A DNA stretch of 64,000 nucleotides from the NCBI RefSeq assembly GCF_022345965.1, contig NZ_JAKRMU010000005.1:144000-207999 (forward strand), given 5' to 3'. Of this stretch, positions 18,701 through 26,678 are shown piece by piece. The stretch is from Corynebacterium sp. ACRQK. GTDB lineage: Bacteria > Actinomycetota > Actinomycetes > Mycobacteriales > Mycobacteriaceae. Position 1 is the stretch's first letter. The number at the start of each line of letters is the position of its first letter. Made by a program: the position numbers and the translations under genes. Under the pieces are notes generated by a model. It saw nothing but the letters and a program-made list of their open reading frames with translations, ran no database searches and had not been told where the DNA came from.

Positions 18701-20817
18701 GTGCCAGAGCCCCAGGTGCGGCGATGCTCGCCGATGGCCTGGCCCAGCTCCACGGGACGGCCCGCGGCATCACCCACCCAGAACGGTAGACGGCCGGTGT
18801 GGCCGGCGGCGGGCGCAACAATCACCTGGTCACGATTGATTTCCAGGATGCGCCAGCTGCTCGCACCCAGGGTGAATACGTCGCCGACGCGGGACTCGTA
18901 GACCATTTCCTCGTCCAGTTCACCGACCCGCCGCGCGCCGTCGTTTTCCCCGGCGGCCAGGAACACTCCGAACATGCCGCGGTCCGGGATAGTGCCGCCG
19001 CTCGTCACGGCCAGGCGTTGCGCTCCGGGGCGGGCCTCCAGGCTGCCGGCCATGGGGTCGTAGATCGCGCGAGCCTTCAGATCCGCGAAGTCGGTGGATG
19101 GGTAGCGGCCGCTGATCATCTCAATCACGCCGTCGAAGGCCTCGCGCGGCAGCGTGGCATAGGGATGCGCGCGGCGAACGACGCGCCACCACTCCTCGAC
19201 ACCTAGCGCGCCCGTGCTTTCTGTGCCGCCTGTGTGACTCACTCCTCCCGCGCCAGCCTGCACACTCGCCGCCACCGTTTGCTGCGCCAACACGTCCAGC
19301 GCATTATGCACCACCTGCAGTGGCTCCAGCTCCCCCTTCAGCAGCCGATCCACCACAACCACCGTGGCCTCGGCGTCCTGCTTATGCAGCGGGTAGATCG
19401 TCGCGCGGCTGGTCGCACCCACGGTGTGCCCGGCGCGGCCACACCGCTGCACCGCCGAAGCCACCGACGGCGGCGCCCCGACCTGCACCACATGATCCAC
19501 CAGCCCCATGTCGATACCCAGCTCCAGGGAGCTCGTCGCCACCACACAGCGCAGCTCGCCAGACTTCAGCGCCGCCTCAATATCAGCGCGCTCGTCCTTG
19601 GAAACCGATCCGTGGTGCGCCCGCGCGACACCCGCCCCGTCCATCCCCTGCACAGCGTCGGACTGCGCCATCAGCTGCGCCGGGTCGCGCCTGGTCGGGG
19701 CGGCCAGTGCGTCGGGATCGTGCTCCTTGGCCCATTCCTCGTTCAGCGCCCCGGTCAGCCTCTCCGCCGCGCGCCGGGAATTCACAAACACCAGCGTGGA
19801 GCGGTTCTCCATCACCTGCCGGTAGATCGCGCGCTGCACGTGCGGCCACACGCTCTTCTGCTGCGGCAAAGCAGATTCCTTATCCACCCCGCTCGCCACG
19901 CGCGCGCCCGCCCCGGCCTGGGTGCTGCCGCCCACTCCTTCGCCGATGAGGCTGGGGCCGAGCAGTGCCTCGTCTATCGGTTCTTCTGTTTCTTTTTCTG
20001 ACGCCGCCTCCGACTCCGTCACCTCATACTCCGCCAACGCGACGTCTTCTGCCGATGGAGGATCCTGGAAGTCCTCCACCACGCTGGTCACCTGCACATC
20101 CCAAGACTTCGGCTGCTCGGGGTTCACCACCGTCACCGGGCGATCGCCTCCCAAAAAGCTGGCGACTTTATCCACGGGGTTCACCGTCGCCGACAGGCCG
20201 ATGCGCTGCACCGCCTGGCCCGTCAGCATCTCCAACCTCTCCAGCGACAGCGCCAGGTGCGTGCCGCGCTTCGTGCCGGCCACTGCGTGCACCTCGTCCA
20301 CGATCACGGTGTCCACATTCGCCAGCGTGGCTGCCGCCTTGCTGGTCAGCATCAGGTACAGCGACTCGGGCGTGGTCACCAGAATCTCCGGCGGGTTGCG
20401 CAGCAACTTGGATCGCTCCGACTGCGGGGTGTCCCCGCTGCGCACGCCCACTCGCACCGCGGCGGCGGTCTCCCCCATCGCGTCGGCCACCCGGGCAATG
20501 CCGGCCAGCGGGGCCGCCAGGTTCCGGCTGACGTCCACGCCCAGTGCTTTCAGCGGGGAAATGTACAGCACCTTGGTGGGACTGGGCTTTTCCGGCGTGG
20601 GGGAGTCATTAAAAAAAGATCCCCCAGAAAGTCGTGACAGCGACCATAAAAAAGCCGCCAGGGTTTTACCCGAACCCGTCGGCGCCACCACTAAAGCATT
20701 CTGACCTGCGGAAATAGCTCGCCATGCCTGATTTTGTACAATCGTCGGCTCGGCGAAAACGTCTCGGAACCACGCTGCAACGGGGGCATAAAAGGAATCC
20801 AGCGGGTCATCAGCCAT
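15757..20817 (-). CDS. lhr: Lhr-type large ATP-dependent helicase
   Basis: The 1686-residue protein is a superfamily 2 helicase of the Lhr family. Walker A APTGSGKT has its lysine at residue 51; DEVHAVAGTKRG (motif II), GLSATVNPVD (motif III) and QRCGRAGH (motif VI) follow. The long C-terminal part contains the winged-helix and Lhr-specific domains. It is longer than mycobacterial Lhr (about 1510), partly through acidic or Gly/Ala-rich inserts between motifs III and IV and near the C-terminus. The start ATG 20817 (MADDPLDSFYAPV) is used; the open frame continues antisense to cysQ but is not real. With nei it forms a DNA-repair operon. Confidence 0.94.
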   Translation of the reverse strand: MADDPLDSFYAPVAAWFRDVFAEPTIVQNQAWRAISAGQNALVVAPTGSGKTLAAFLWSLSRLSGGSFFNDSPTPEKPSPTKVLYISPLKALGVDVSRNLAAPLAGIARVADAMGETAAAVRVGVRSGDTPQSERSKLLRNPPEILVTTPESLYLMLTSKAAATLANVDTVIVDEVHAVAGTKRGTHLALSLERLEMLTGQAVQRIGLSATVNPVDKVASFLGGDRPVTVVNPEQPKSWDVQVTSVVEDFQDPPSAEDVALAEYEVTESEAASEKETEEPIDEALLGPSLIGEGVGGSTQAGAGARVASGVDKESALPQQKSVWPHVQRAIYRQVMENRSTLVFVNSRRAAERLTGALNEEWAKEHDPDALAAPTRRDPAQLMAQSDAVQGMDGAGVARAHHGSVSKDERADIEAALKSGELRCVVATSSLELGIDMGLVDHVVQVGAPPSVASAVQRCGRAGHTVGATSRATIYPLHKQDAEATVVVVDRLLKGELEPLQVVHNALDVLAQQTVAASVQAGAGGVSHTGGTESTGALGVEEWWRVVRRAHPYATLPREAFDGVIEMISGRYPSTDFADLKARAIYDPMAGSLEARPGAQRLAVTSGGTIPDRGMFGVFLAAGENDGARRVGELDEEMVYESRVGDVFTLGASSWRILEINRDQVIVAPAAGHTGRLPFWVGDAAGRPVELGQAIGEHRRTWGSGTLTDIRSADFLDAHTRANLDAYYQEQKESAGIIPDERTVLIERFRDDIGDWRVVVHTPFGRGVNAPWALALGAELNRRTGIDAMAVAGDDGMALRLPYSDEPPGMELLLGEGYSGAERAEATLGDVMEEVGSSALFAARFRECAARALLLPRRNPGKRQPLWQQRQRAAQLLDVARDHPEFPVMVETMRECVHDVYNLDFLKALVANLGQRGVRLAEVTTEAPSAFAESLLFTYTSAFMYEGDSAERAAALAVDPALLAKVLGTREEGMSLDPAAVRRVVDAAQWLAEGRQATSVEQAVDMLRALGPLSLDGVRERIEPWAGTVEDSLAQLRELVPTRLLEVHFGGQLKLGAVEDMPLLRDGLGVPVPPGVAISAEQVDQVDNAIDQLLLRWMKNRGPTTAAEAAAEFGLGRATAEALLARWAEGTQGSQGTRSKGNQRRLSAGHFVYLGDSFSGSDGPSDTGGAPAPTSADAQGEIQYVDTGMLRRLRSATLAAARGSLEPVTQQTYAQFLADWHGLGQMQREELASALEQLAGVPIPASAWETLVLPARIPDYQPGDLDELLSTGEVLAVGAGQAGAKDAWVSFTPAGMAEYLLEGGEGLERGVHKETATTLGMVATQILEHLQHGGAFLAAELQSATGADHAEVDAALWELFDAGLVSPDSFAALRARLAEAGTTGKQAHRAPRRNQGRGSARRVRMGRSGFARAARRSLNAHSSVPGRWSAVHGAGVGVAGELEAPADAAELALARSEAWIDRYAVVTRGAVVAEKAAGGFAEAYRTLSAWEDSGEVLRGYIVEGLGGAQFAPRDVISQLRRAQDGRENGLGGARSGAGVGAGAGELATSHNAPQLLSVLDPANPFGSTLPWPEVSYSAAEGMAPTRTAGAMIVIATGRAEAYVSRGGKNVVLFARPDFGDVTSAELGASAPQIDLVVGTLKEAIRAGRLSPVTIEKVNGSSVMDIATTDWVAAGARLTPKGLSIRA

Positions 20818-20851
20818 GTGACCATTTAAACAGACCGCTAAAGTATGAACT

Positions 20852-21616
20852 ATGACGGCTGAACTCAATGATGCGACGCTGGCCCAGAGACTCGCGCAGG
20901 GCACCGGAGAGATCCTCAAAGGCGTAAGGAACGTAGGTCTGCTCCGCGGCACCGAGCTGGGCAAGGCCGGCGACGCGCTGGCACAGGACTGGATCGCCCG
21001 CTCCCTCATACAACACCGCCCGAACGATGCAATGCTCTCCGAAGAGGCCGAGGACGACCTTGCACGCCTGGACAACTCGCGCGTGTGGATCATCGACCCG
21101 CTCGATGGAACCCGGGAGTACGCCGGTGGCCGCCAGGACTGGGCCGTGCATATCGCGCTGGTGGAAAACGGCAAGATCGTTGAGGCCGCCGTGGGCATGC
21201 CAGATCTGGGTCGCGTGTTCAGCAGTTCGGAAGTCCGCGCAGTCAAGGGAACCCGCACGAACCGCCTGGTGATCAGCCAGAACACCACCCCGGCGATCGC
21301 TGAGTTCATCGCTGAGGATCTGGGTATGGAGCTGGTGACCATGGGATCCTGCGGAGCTAAAGCCGTCTCCGTGATCCTGGGCGATAACGATGCCTACGTC
21401 CACGCCGGTGGCCAGTACGAGTGGGATAACGCCGCCCCGGTCGGCATTGCCCAGGCCGCTGGCCTGCACACCTCCCGCCTGGATGGCACGGACCTGTGCT
21501 ACAACTGCGAGTCGCCGTACCTGCCGGACCTGGTGATCTCCCGCCCCGACATGGCCGACGAGATCCTGTCCTCCGCCGCGAAGTTCCACGACAAGCACGG
21601 CGCCTACTCTCTCTAG
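20852..21616 (+). CDS. cysQ: 3'(2'),5'-bisphosphate nucleotidase
   Basis: The 254-residue IMPase-family enzyme hydrolyses phosphoadenosine phosphate formed in sulfate assimilation. It carries LSEEAEDD as the first metal ligand region, DPLDGTREYAGGRQDWAVHI as the core motif and EWDNAAPVGIAQAAG as the third metal motif. The TREYAGG signature after DPLDG is typical of CysQ rather than HisN or SuhB. Only 34 bp separate its ATG from the divergent lhr start, with a TAAAGT box close to the ATG, so a leaderless mRNA is possible. Confidence 0.9.
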   Translation: MTAELNDATLAQRLAQGTGEILKGVRNVGLLRGTELGKAGDALAQDWIARSLIQHRPNDAMLSEEAEDDLARLDNSRVWIIDPLDGTREYAGGRQDWAVHIALVENGKIVEAAVGMPDLGRVFSSSEVRAVKGTRTNRLVISQNTTPAIAEFIAEDLGMELVTMGSCGAKAVSVILGDNDAYVHAGGQYEWDNAAPVGIAQAAGLHTSRLDGTDLCYNCESPYLPDLVISRPDMADEILSSAAKFHDKHGAYSL

Positions 21617-21633
21617 CCCCTCCCTACCCCTGC

Positions 21634-22560
21634 ATGCTTCCTTTCTCCTTCTTGACGCCCCGTCCGGCCTCCCGCGCGCAGCTGGAGCCGGACGCGGACA
21701 TTCCCGCCACGCTGCAGGGGCGCTACGTTATCGGGGCACCCGCCAATAATCCGCGGAAGGAACCTACGGAGGAACACCCCTGCCCCCTGGTATTTATCCA
21801 CGGCACGACGGATAACACTTTCCGCTGGCAGAAAGCCGCAACGTATTTCGCCGCCCAGGGTTACTCTGTGTGGGCTTTTAACTACGGCCAGCCGGAGGAA
21901 GGCCGCCCTGCGATCCCGGGTGTGTTTGCCGTGAACGACATCAACGAATCCGCCCTGGAGATCGCGGCGACGATTGATTACATCCTGGAGGTCACCGGAG
22001 CCAGCAAGGTGGATCTGGTAGGCCACTCCCAGGGTGGGCTGCACATCAAGAAGTACATTGCGGAACACGGTGGGCAGGATACGGTCCGCCGCGCAGTGGG
22101 GGTGGCCGCAACGTATCACGGCACGACGATAGCCGGGATGTCCTCGATCCTGCAGAACCTGGTGGACCGCAACCCGGAGTTCGCGGATCTGGTGGCGGGA
22201 AAAGCGGCGATTCAGCAGCTGAAAAGTTCGGAGTTCATTAGTCGGCTCAACGAGCTGCCGGATACCCACCCGAACGTGATGTACACGAATATCTTCACCT
22301 CGAAGGATCTGACGGCCACGCCGAACTCTACGTCTCAACTGGAATCCATCGGTGGGGCGGATGTGGCCGAAGCGGAAGTCGGCGAGGTCTGCGGGCTGCT
22401 GCTTCCGCCGGGGCATGCGTCACTGCCGGAAAACGAGCACATCATCGGCCTGATCGAGTGGGGTTTGACGCGCGAGCAGGGGGATCACACGCCCGTGCAT
22501 TCTGGCTGTAACGGTGGTCAGCGTTGGAAATTGGGCTATCGTTTCTTCCATGAAAGTTGA
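21634..22560 (+). CDS. Lipase/esterase, alpha/beta hydrolase, apparently without signal peptide
   Basis: The 308-residue product shows the lipase oxyanion motif FIHGTTDN, the nucleophile elbow GHSQGG and a likely catalytic His in REQGDHTPVHS. It aligns along its whole length with the next gene product (shared blocks include DLVGHSQGGLH and ATYHGTT), so the pair arose by tandem duplication. From the ATG at 21634 no Sec signal is seen (MLPFSFLTPRPASRAQLEP), unlike its neighbour. It starts 17 bp after cysQ and overlaps the next gene by 11 bases. Substrate is unknown. Confidence 0.8.
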   Translation: MLPFSFLTPRPASRAQLEPDADIPATLQGRYVIGAPANNPRKEPTEEHPCPLVFIHGTTDNTFRWQKAATYFAAQGYSVWAFNYGQPEEGRPAIPGVFAVNDINESALEIAATIDYILEVTGASKVDLVGHSQGGLHIKKYIAEHGGQDTVRRAVGVAATYHGTTIAGMSSILQNLVDRNPEFADLVAGKAAIQQLKSSEFISRLNELPDTHPNVMYTNIFTSKDLTATPNSTSQLESIGGADVAEAEVGEVCGLLLPPGHASLPENEHIIGLIEWGLTREQGDHTPVHSGCNGGQRWKLGYRFFHES

Positions 22561-23560
22561 TTTCCTCGCACGGGGTCGGGCGCGCCGATCCACCCTCGCT
22601 GCCGCCGCAGCGCTGAGCGTTTCTCTCTCCGCCCTCTCTTCCTTCCCCCCTTCTGCCCTAGCTGCTGATGGCGATGCTCCTAGCGCTGTTTCGGACGCCG
22701 CAGTCCCCGCCGGTGTAGAAGGCAACCATGTGGCCAAGGCACCTGTGAACAATCCCACCTGTGTTCCCTCCCCGGAGCACCCGAACCCCGTCGTCTTCAT
22801 CCACGGCACGTCCGATAACTCCACGCGCTGGCAGAAGGCCGCCAACGCTCTATCCAAGCAGGGGTTCTGCACGTGGGCCTTCAACTACGGCAAGCCCACG
22901 GACGGCAAACCGAACCTGCTGGGGCGCTACGCCATGGTGGACATCGACGATTCCGCCAAGGAGATCGCTTCGACCATCGACTACATCCTGTCCGTAACGG
23001 GCGCGGAGAAGGTCGACCTGGTGGGGCACTCCCAGGGTGGGTTGCACTTGAAGAAGTACATCGCGGAGAACGGCGGTGGCGAGAAGGTTGGCCGTGCCGT
23101 CGGCCTGGCCGCGACGTACCACGGCACCACGCTGGCTGGCATGGACAAGATGCTGCGCCCGATCGTCGAGCGGAACCCGAAGCTAGCCGAGTCCGCCGCG
23201 GGCAAGGCAGGCGTGCAGCAGCTGGTCGGCTCGGAACTGATCGATCGCCTGAACCAGCTGCCGGATACCGACAAGCGCGTGCAGTACACCAACCTCTACT
23301 CCGCGGCCGATACCACCGCGACACCGAACAAGACCTCCATGCTGGAATCGGTCGACGGTGCGGATGTGGCGAACGTGGAGGTAGGGGCGTCCTGCAAGCT
23401 CCCCATTCCGCCGGCGCACGCTGCCTTGCCCAAGCACGATCCAACTATCGGGCTGATCCTGTGGGGCCTGACTCGCGAGGCAGGCGACCACACGCCGGCC
23501 GCCGAGCACTGCTCTAACCCGACGCGTGGCTCCGCTTCTAGTTCCGCTGCCAGTTCCTAG
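22550..23560 (+). CDS. Secreted lipase (triacylglycerol-lipase type)
   Basis: The 336-residue product has a clear signal peptide (MKVDFLARGRARRSTLAAAA, cleavage near ALA-ADG) and the same lipase core as the preceding gene: FIHGTSDNSTRW, DLVGHSQGGLHLKK and a C-terminal REAGDHTP. Four cysteines in the mature protein could make two disulfides, fitting an extracellular enzyme. The ATG at 22550 lies inside the end of the upstream lipase gene (ATGAAAGTTGA contains that stop), so translation is probably coupled. Such a lipase would suit a lipid-dependent skin corynebacterium (inference). Confidence 0.85.
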   Translation: MKVDFLARGRARRSTLAAAAALSVSLSALSSFPPSALAADGDAPSAVSDAAVPAGVEGNHVAKAPVNNPTCVPSPEHPNPVVFIHGTSDNSTRWQKAANALSKQGFCTWAFNYGKPTDGKPNLLGRYAMVDIDDSAKEIASTIDYILSVTGAEKVDLVGHSQGGLHLKKYIAENGGGEKVGRAVGLAATYHGTTLAGMDKMLRPIVERNPKLAESAAGKAGVQQLVGSELIDRLNQLPDTDKRVQYTNLYSAADTTATPNKTSMLESVDGADVANVEVGASCKLPIPPAHAALPKHDPTIGLILWGLTREAGDHTPAAEHCSNPTRGSASSSAASS

Positions 23561-23682
23561 TCTCGGCTTGTTCATAGCCCAGGCTTGTTAGCCCCTTGGG
23601 TGCCACCGTCGCATAGCCGACGTAGACTAAGTGAGACTTTTGAACCTAAGGACCTAAAAGCTTGAAAGGAAGGCGGCGAGCA

Positions 23683-24504
23683 GTGGCACCCCAGCAGCAG
23701 CCGAGTTCCATCCCCACCCCATACGAGGATCTTCTGCGGGAGATCCTTGAAACGGGCACTCCTAAGGGCGACCGCACCGGCACGGGTACCACCAGCCTGT
23801 TTGGCCGCCAGATCCGCTACGACCTCTCCGCAGGTTTCCCGTTGATCACTACCAAATCGGTACATGTGCAGTCCGTGGTGGGGGAACTGCTGTGGTTCCT
23901 CCGCGGAGATTCCAACGTGCGCTGGCTACAGGAGAACGGTATTCGCATCTGGAACGAGTGGGCTGACGAGAACGGTGATCTAGGCCCGGTCTACGGCGTG
24001 CAGTGGCGCAGCTGGCCGACTCCAAACGGTCAGCACATCGACCAGATCGCGGGCGCGTTGGAAACTCTGCAGACTAACCCGAATTCGCGCCGAAATATCG
24101 TCAGCGCCTGGAACGTCTCGGAACTGGACAACATGGCCCTGCCACCGTGTCACCTGCTGTTCCAGCTGTACGTGGCCAACGGCAAGCTGAGTTGCCAGCT
24201 TTACCAGCGCAGCGCGGACATGTTCCTGGGCGTGCCGTTCAACATCGCCAGCTACTCTCTGTTGACCCACATGTTCGCCCAGCAGGCGGGTCTGGAGGTC
24301 GGCGAGTTCATCTGGACCGGCGGTGATTGCCACATCTACGACAACCACGTGGAGCAGGTTAAGCTGCAGCTTTCCCGCGATCCCCGCCCCTACCCGCAGC
24401 TGCAGTTGAACAAGGCGGCGGACATGTTTTCTTACAAATTTTCCGATATCGAGTTCACCGGCTACGACCCACATCCGGTGATCAAGGCGAAGGTGGCCGT
24501 ATAA
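23683..24504 (+). CDS. thyA: Thymidylate synthase
   Basis: The 273-residue ThyA methylates dUMP using methylenetetrahydrofolate. Motifs seen are [12 protein letters not shown] near the N-terminus, the catalytic Cys156 in [13 protein letters not shown], and [23 protein letters not shown]. The GTG at 23683 is chosen because AGGAAGG lies eight bases upstream; a TTG at 23662 is an alternative. The stop codon TAA is immediately followed by the folA ATG, so dihydrofolate produced here is recycled by the next gene product. Confidence 0.96.
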   Translation: MAPQQQPSSIPTPYEDLLREILETGTPKGDRTGTGTTSLFGRQIRYDLSAGFPLITTKSVHVQSVVGELLWFLRGDSNVRWLQENGIRIWNEWADENGDLGPVYGVQWRSWPTPNGQHIDQIAGALETLQTNPNSRRNIVSAWNVSELDNMALPPCHLLFQLYVANGKLSCQLYQRSADMFLGVPFNIASYSLLTHMFAQQAGLEVGEFIWTGGDCHIYDNHVEQVKLQLSRDPRPYPQLQLNKAADMFSYKFSDIEFTGYDPHPVIKAKVAV

Positions 24505-25194
24505 ATGACTTCCAACAACCAACCCCATCGCCCCACCGGCTACGAGCCGGGCGACTACCCGGAGCTCACCGCCGCTGCGGTCAGCTACGCCCTAGAGGCC
24601 AAGGGGATCTCCCGAGATCAGGTGGAGATCGGCATGATCTGGGCACAAACCACCGCCGGTGTGATCGGCGATGGCGCGGACATGCCCTGGTACCTGCCGG
24701 AGGACTTACAGCACTTTAAGAACGCCACCACCGGCTATCCCGTGGTCATGGGGCGCACCTCCTGGGAAGCGCTCGACGATGGATTCCGCCCGCTGCCGGG
24801 GCGCACGAACTATGTGATCACTCGGCAGGATGACTATGACGCCCCCGGTGGCATCATCGAGCCTTCGATCCCCAGCGCACTGGCCAACGCCGCGGAGCAG
24901 ATCCTCAACGAGCTGAAAGACAGCGCCGCAGACGAGCGCACCCCCACCGTATGGGTACTGGGCGGCGGCCAGGTGTACGCCCAGTGCATGCCTGTGGCCG
25001 ATCGCATCGTCATCACGGAGATCGACATGGAGGCCCCCGAGCGCTTCCAGGTGTACGCACCTCTGGTTCCCACCGAAGAGTTCGAAGAGCACGCCGAGGA
25101 GTGGCAGGAATCGCTAAAGGGCCACCCGGTCGACCAAGAGGTCGATCCCGAGCAGCCCCTGCGTTACCGCTTCTGCACCTGGACGCGGCGCTAG
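24505..25194 (+). CDS. folA: Dihydrofolate reductase with N-terminal extension
   Basis: The DHFR core starts around residue 43 (IGMIWAQTTAGVIG), followed by MPWYLPEDLQHFK with the catalytic acidic residue, VVMGRTSWEAL, and VWVLGGGQVYAQCM. At 229 residues it is longer than the usual 160-175. An N-terminal extension of about 42 residues (MTSNNQPHRPTGYEP onward) has no recognisable domain, and there is an extra loop near ILNELKDSAADERTP. The ATG abuts the thyA stop with no spacer, indicating coupling. An internal ATG at residue 44 would give a standard-length enzyme but lacks a good RBS. Confidence 0.93.
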   Translation: MTSNNQPHRPTGYEPGDYPELTAAAVSYALEAKGISRDQVEIGMIWAQTTAGVIGDGADMPWYLPEDLQHFKNATTGYPVVMGRTSWEALDDGFRPLPGRTNYVITRQDDYDAPGGIIEPSIPSALANAAEQILNELKDSAADERTPTVWVLGGGQVYAQCMPVADRIVITEIDMEAPERFQVYAPLVPTEEFEEHAEEWQESLKGHPVDQEVDPEQPLRYRFCTWTRR

Positions 25195-25226
25195 TCAACT
25201 AGCTCCGCGCCGTAGCGCGCAGCTAA

Positions 25227-26663
25227 CTACACGCTGTAGTACAGCTCGAACTCCTTCGGGCTTGGCCCCTGGCGCAGCGGCTGGATCTCCAGCTCGTACT
25301 TCAGGCGCACATAAGCCTGAAGGAAGTCCTCGTCGAAGACTCCCCCGGCGGTCAGGAAATCGTGGTCTTCCTCCATTGCTGCCAGGGCGGTCTCGAGCGA
25401 GTGCGGCACCTTCGGCACCTTCTTCGCCTCCTCAGGCGGCAACTCGTAGAGGTCCTTATCCGTCGGCTCGCCCGGCTCGATGCGGTTCAGAATGCCGTCC
25501 AGCCCCGCCATCAGCTGGGCCGCGAAACCCAGGTAGGGGTTCGAGGACGGGTCCGGCGCACGGAACTCAATACGCTTGGCCGCAGGGCTATCGCCGGTCA
25601 GCGGAATGCGGATGGCCGCCGAGCGGTTGGACTGCGAATAAGCCAAATTGACAGGTGCCTCGAAGCCGGAATAGAGGCGTCGATAAGAGTTAACGGTGGG
25701 GTTCGTAAAGGCGAGCACCGCCGGGGCGTGGTGCAACAAACCACCGATGTAATAGCGCGCCATGTCGGACAGACCCGCATAGCCCGTCTCGTCGTAGAAC
25801 AGCGGCTTGCCGTCCTTCCACAGCGACTGGTGAGCGTGCATGCCACAACCGCCATCACCGGCCAGCGGCTTCGGCATGAAGGTGGCGGTCTTGCGGTGCT
25901 GCTCGGCGGTGTTCTTCACCACATACTTGAAGGTCTGCAGGTCGTCCGCGGCGGCCAGCAGGGTATCGAAGCGATAGTTAACCTCCTGAATTCCGCCGGT
26001 GGCGACCTCGTGATGGAAGCGCTCGATCTCGAAGCCGACCTTCTCCAGGTTGTACGCAATATCGTCGCGCACCGGGATGGTCTTGTCGTACGGGGCGACC
26101 GGGAAGTAGCCGTCGTTGATGCGGATCTGGTTACCGCGATTCGGCGAGCCGTCCATCATCGTCTCCTCGCCGGAGCGCCACCACCCCTCGTCCGAATCCA
26201 CGCGGTGAAAGGACATGTTGGTGTCGGAGGCGTATTGGACGGAATCGAAGACGTAGAACTCCGCCTCCGCACCGATCGAGCAAGTGTCCGCCACGCCGGT
26301 TTCCTTCAGATGGTTCTCCGCCTTGCGCGCAATGGTGCGCGGATCGCGGCGATATGGCTGGCGGGTCAGCGGATCCTGCACGAAGAACTGCATGTTCAGC
26401 GTGGGGTGATCGCGGAACGGATCCACGTAGGCAGTCGTCGGGTCCGGGATCAGCGCCATATCCGACTTATCCACGGTGGAGAAGCCGGGGATGGAGGAGC
26501 CGTCGAAGGCGAAGCCGTCCTCCGCCGCCTTGGGGGTTAGCTCGCGTGCCGGGACAGTCAGCCCATGTTCCAGGCCGAACATGTTGGTAAAGCGAATGTC
26601 CAGGTAGCGAATGTTTTCCGACTTAATGAAGTCGATAACCTGGTCGATGCTTTTGAACTCCAT
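25227..26663 (-). CDS. Glutamine synthetase type I (or gamma-glutamyl-amine ligase)
   Basis: The 478-residue protein is GSI-beta-like in length and motifs: FAFDGSSIPGFS, GAEAEFYVFD, GCGMHAHQSLW and RIEFRAPDPSSNPYL. The potential adenylylation tyrosine is retained in DLYELPPEEAKK, and the C-terminus ends FELYYSV. It differs from classical GlnA in the loop HEVATGGIQEVNYRFD (classically HEVATAGQNEIATRF). The neighbour 15 bp upstream is an ornithine-cyclodeaminase-family gene, so the pair may serve amine or amino-acid catabolism, for example gamma-glutamylation, rather than bulk ammonia assimilation. Whether this is the main glnA cannot be decided from one window. Confidence 0.8.
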   Translation of the reverse strand: MEFKSIDQVIDFIKSENIRYLDIRFTNMFGLEHGLTVPARELTPKAAEDGFAFDGSSIPGFSTVDKSDMALIPDPTTAYVDPFRDHPTLNMQFFVQDPLTRQPYRRDPRTIARKAENHLKETGVADTCSIGAEAEFYVFDSVQYASDTNMSFHRVDSDEGWWRSGEETMMDGSPNRGNQIRINDGYFPVAPYDKTIPVRDDIAYNLEKVGFEIERFHHEVATGGIQEVNYRFDTLLAAADDLQTFKYVVKNTAEQHRKTATFMPKPLAGDGGCGMHAHQSLWKDGKPLFYDETGYAGLSDMARYYIGGLLHHAPAVLAFTNPTVNSYRRLYSGFEAPVNLAYSQSNRSAAIRIPLTGDSPAAKRIEFRAPDPSSNPYLGFAAQLMAGLDGILNRIEPGEPTDKDLYELPPEEAKKVPKVPHSLETALAAMEEDHDFLTAGGVFDEDFLQAYVRLKYELEIQPLRQGPSPKEFELYYSV

Positions 26664-26678
26664 GGTTCGTTCAGGCTC

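Noticed and set aside
16000..21342. Long open frames antisense to lhr and the 175-codon upstream extension of lhr into cysQ
   Set aside because: They follow the GC-rich third-position bias of the true genes and show no family motifs; the extension overlaps the well-supported cysQ on the other strand.
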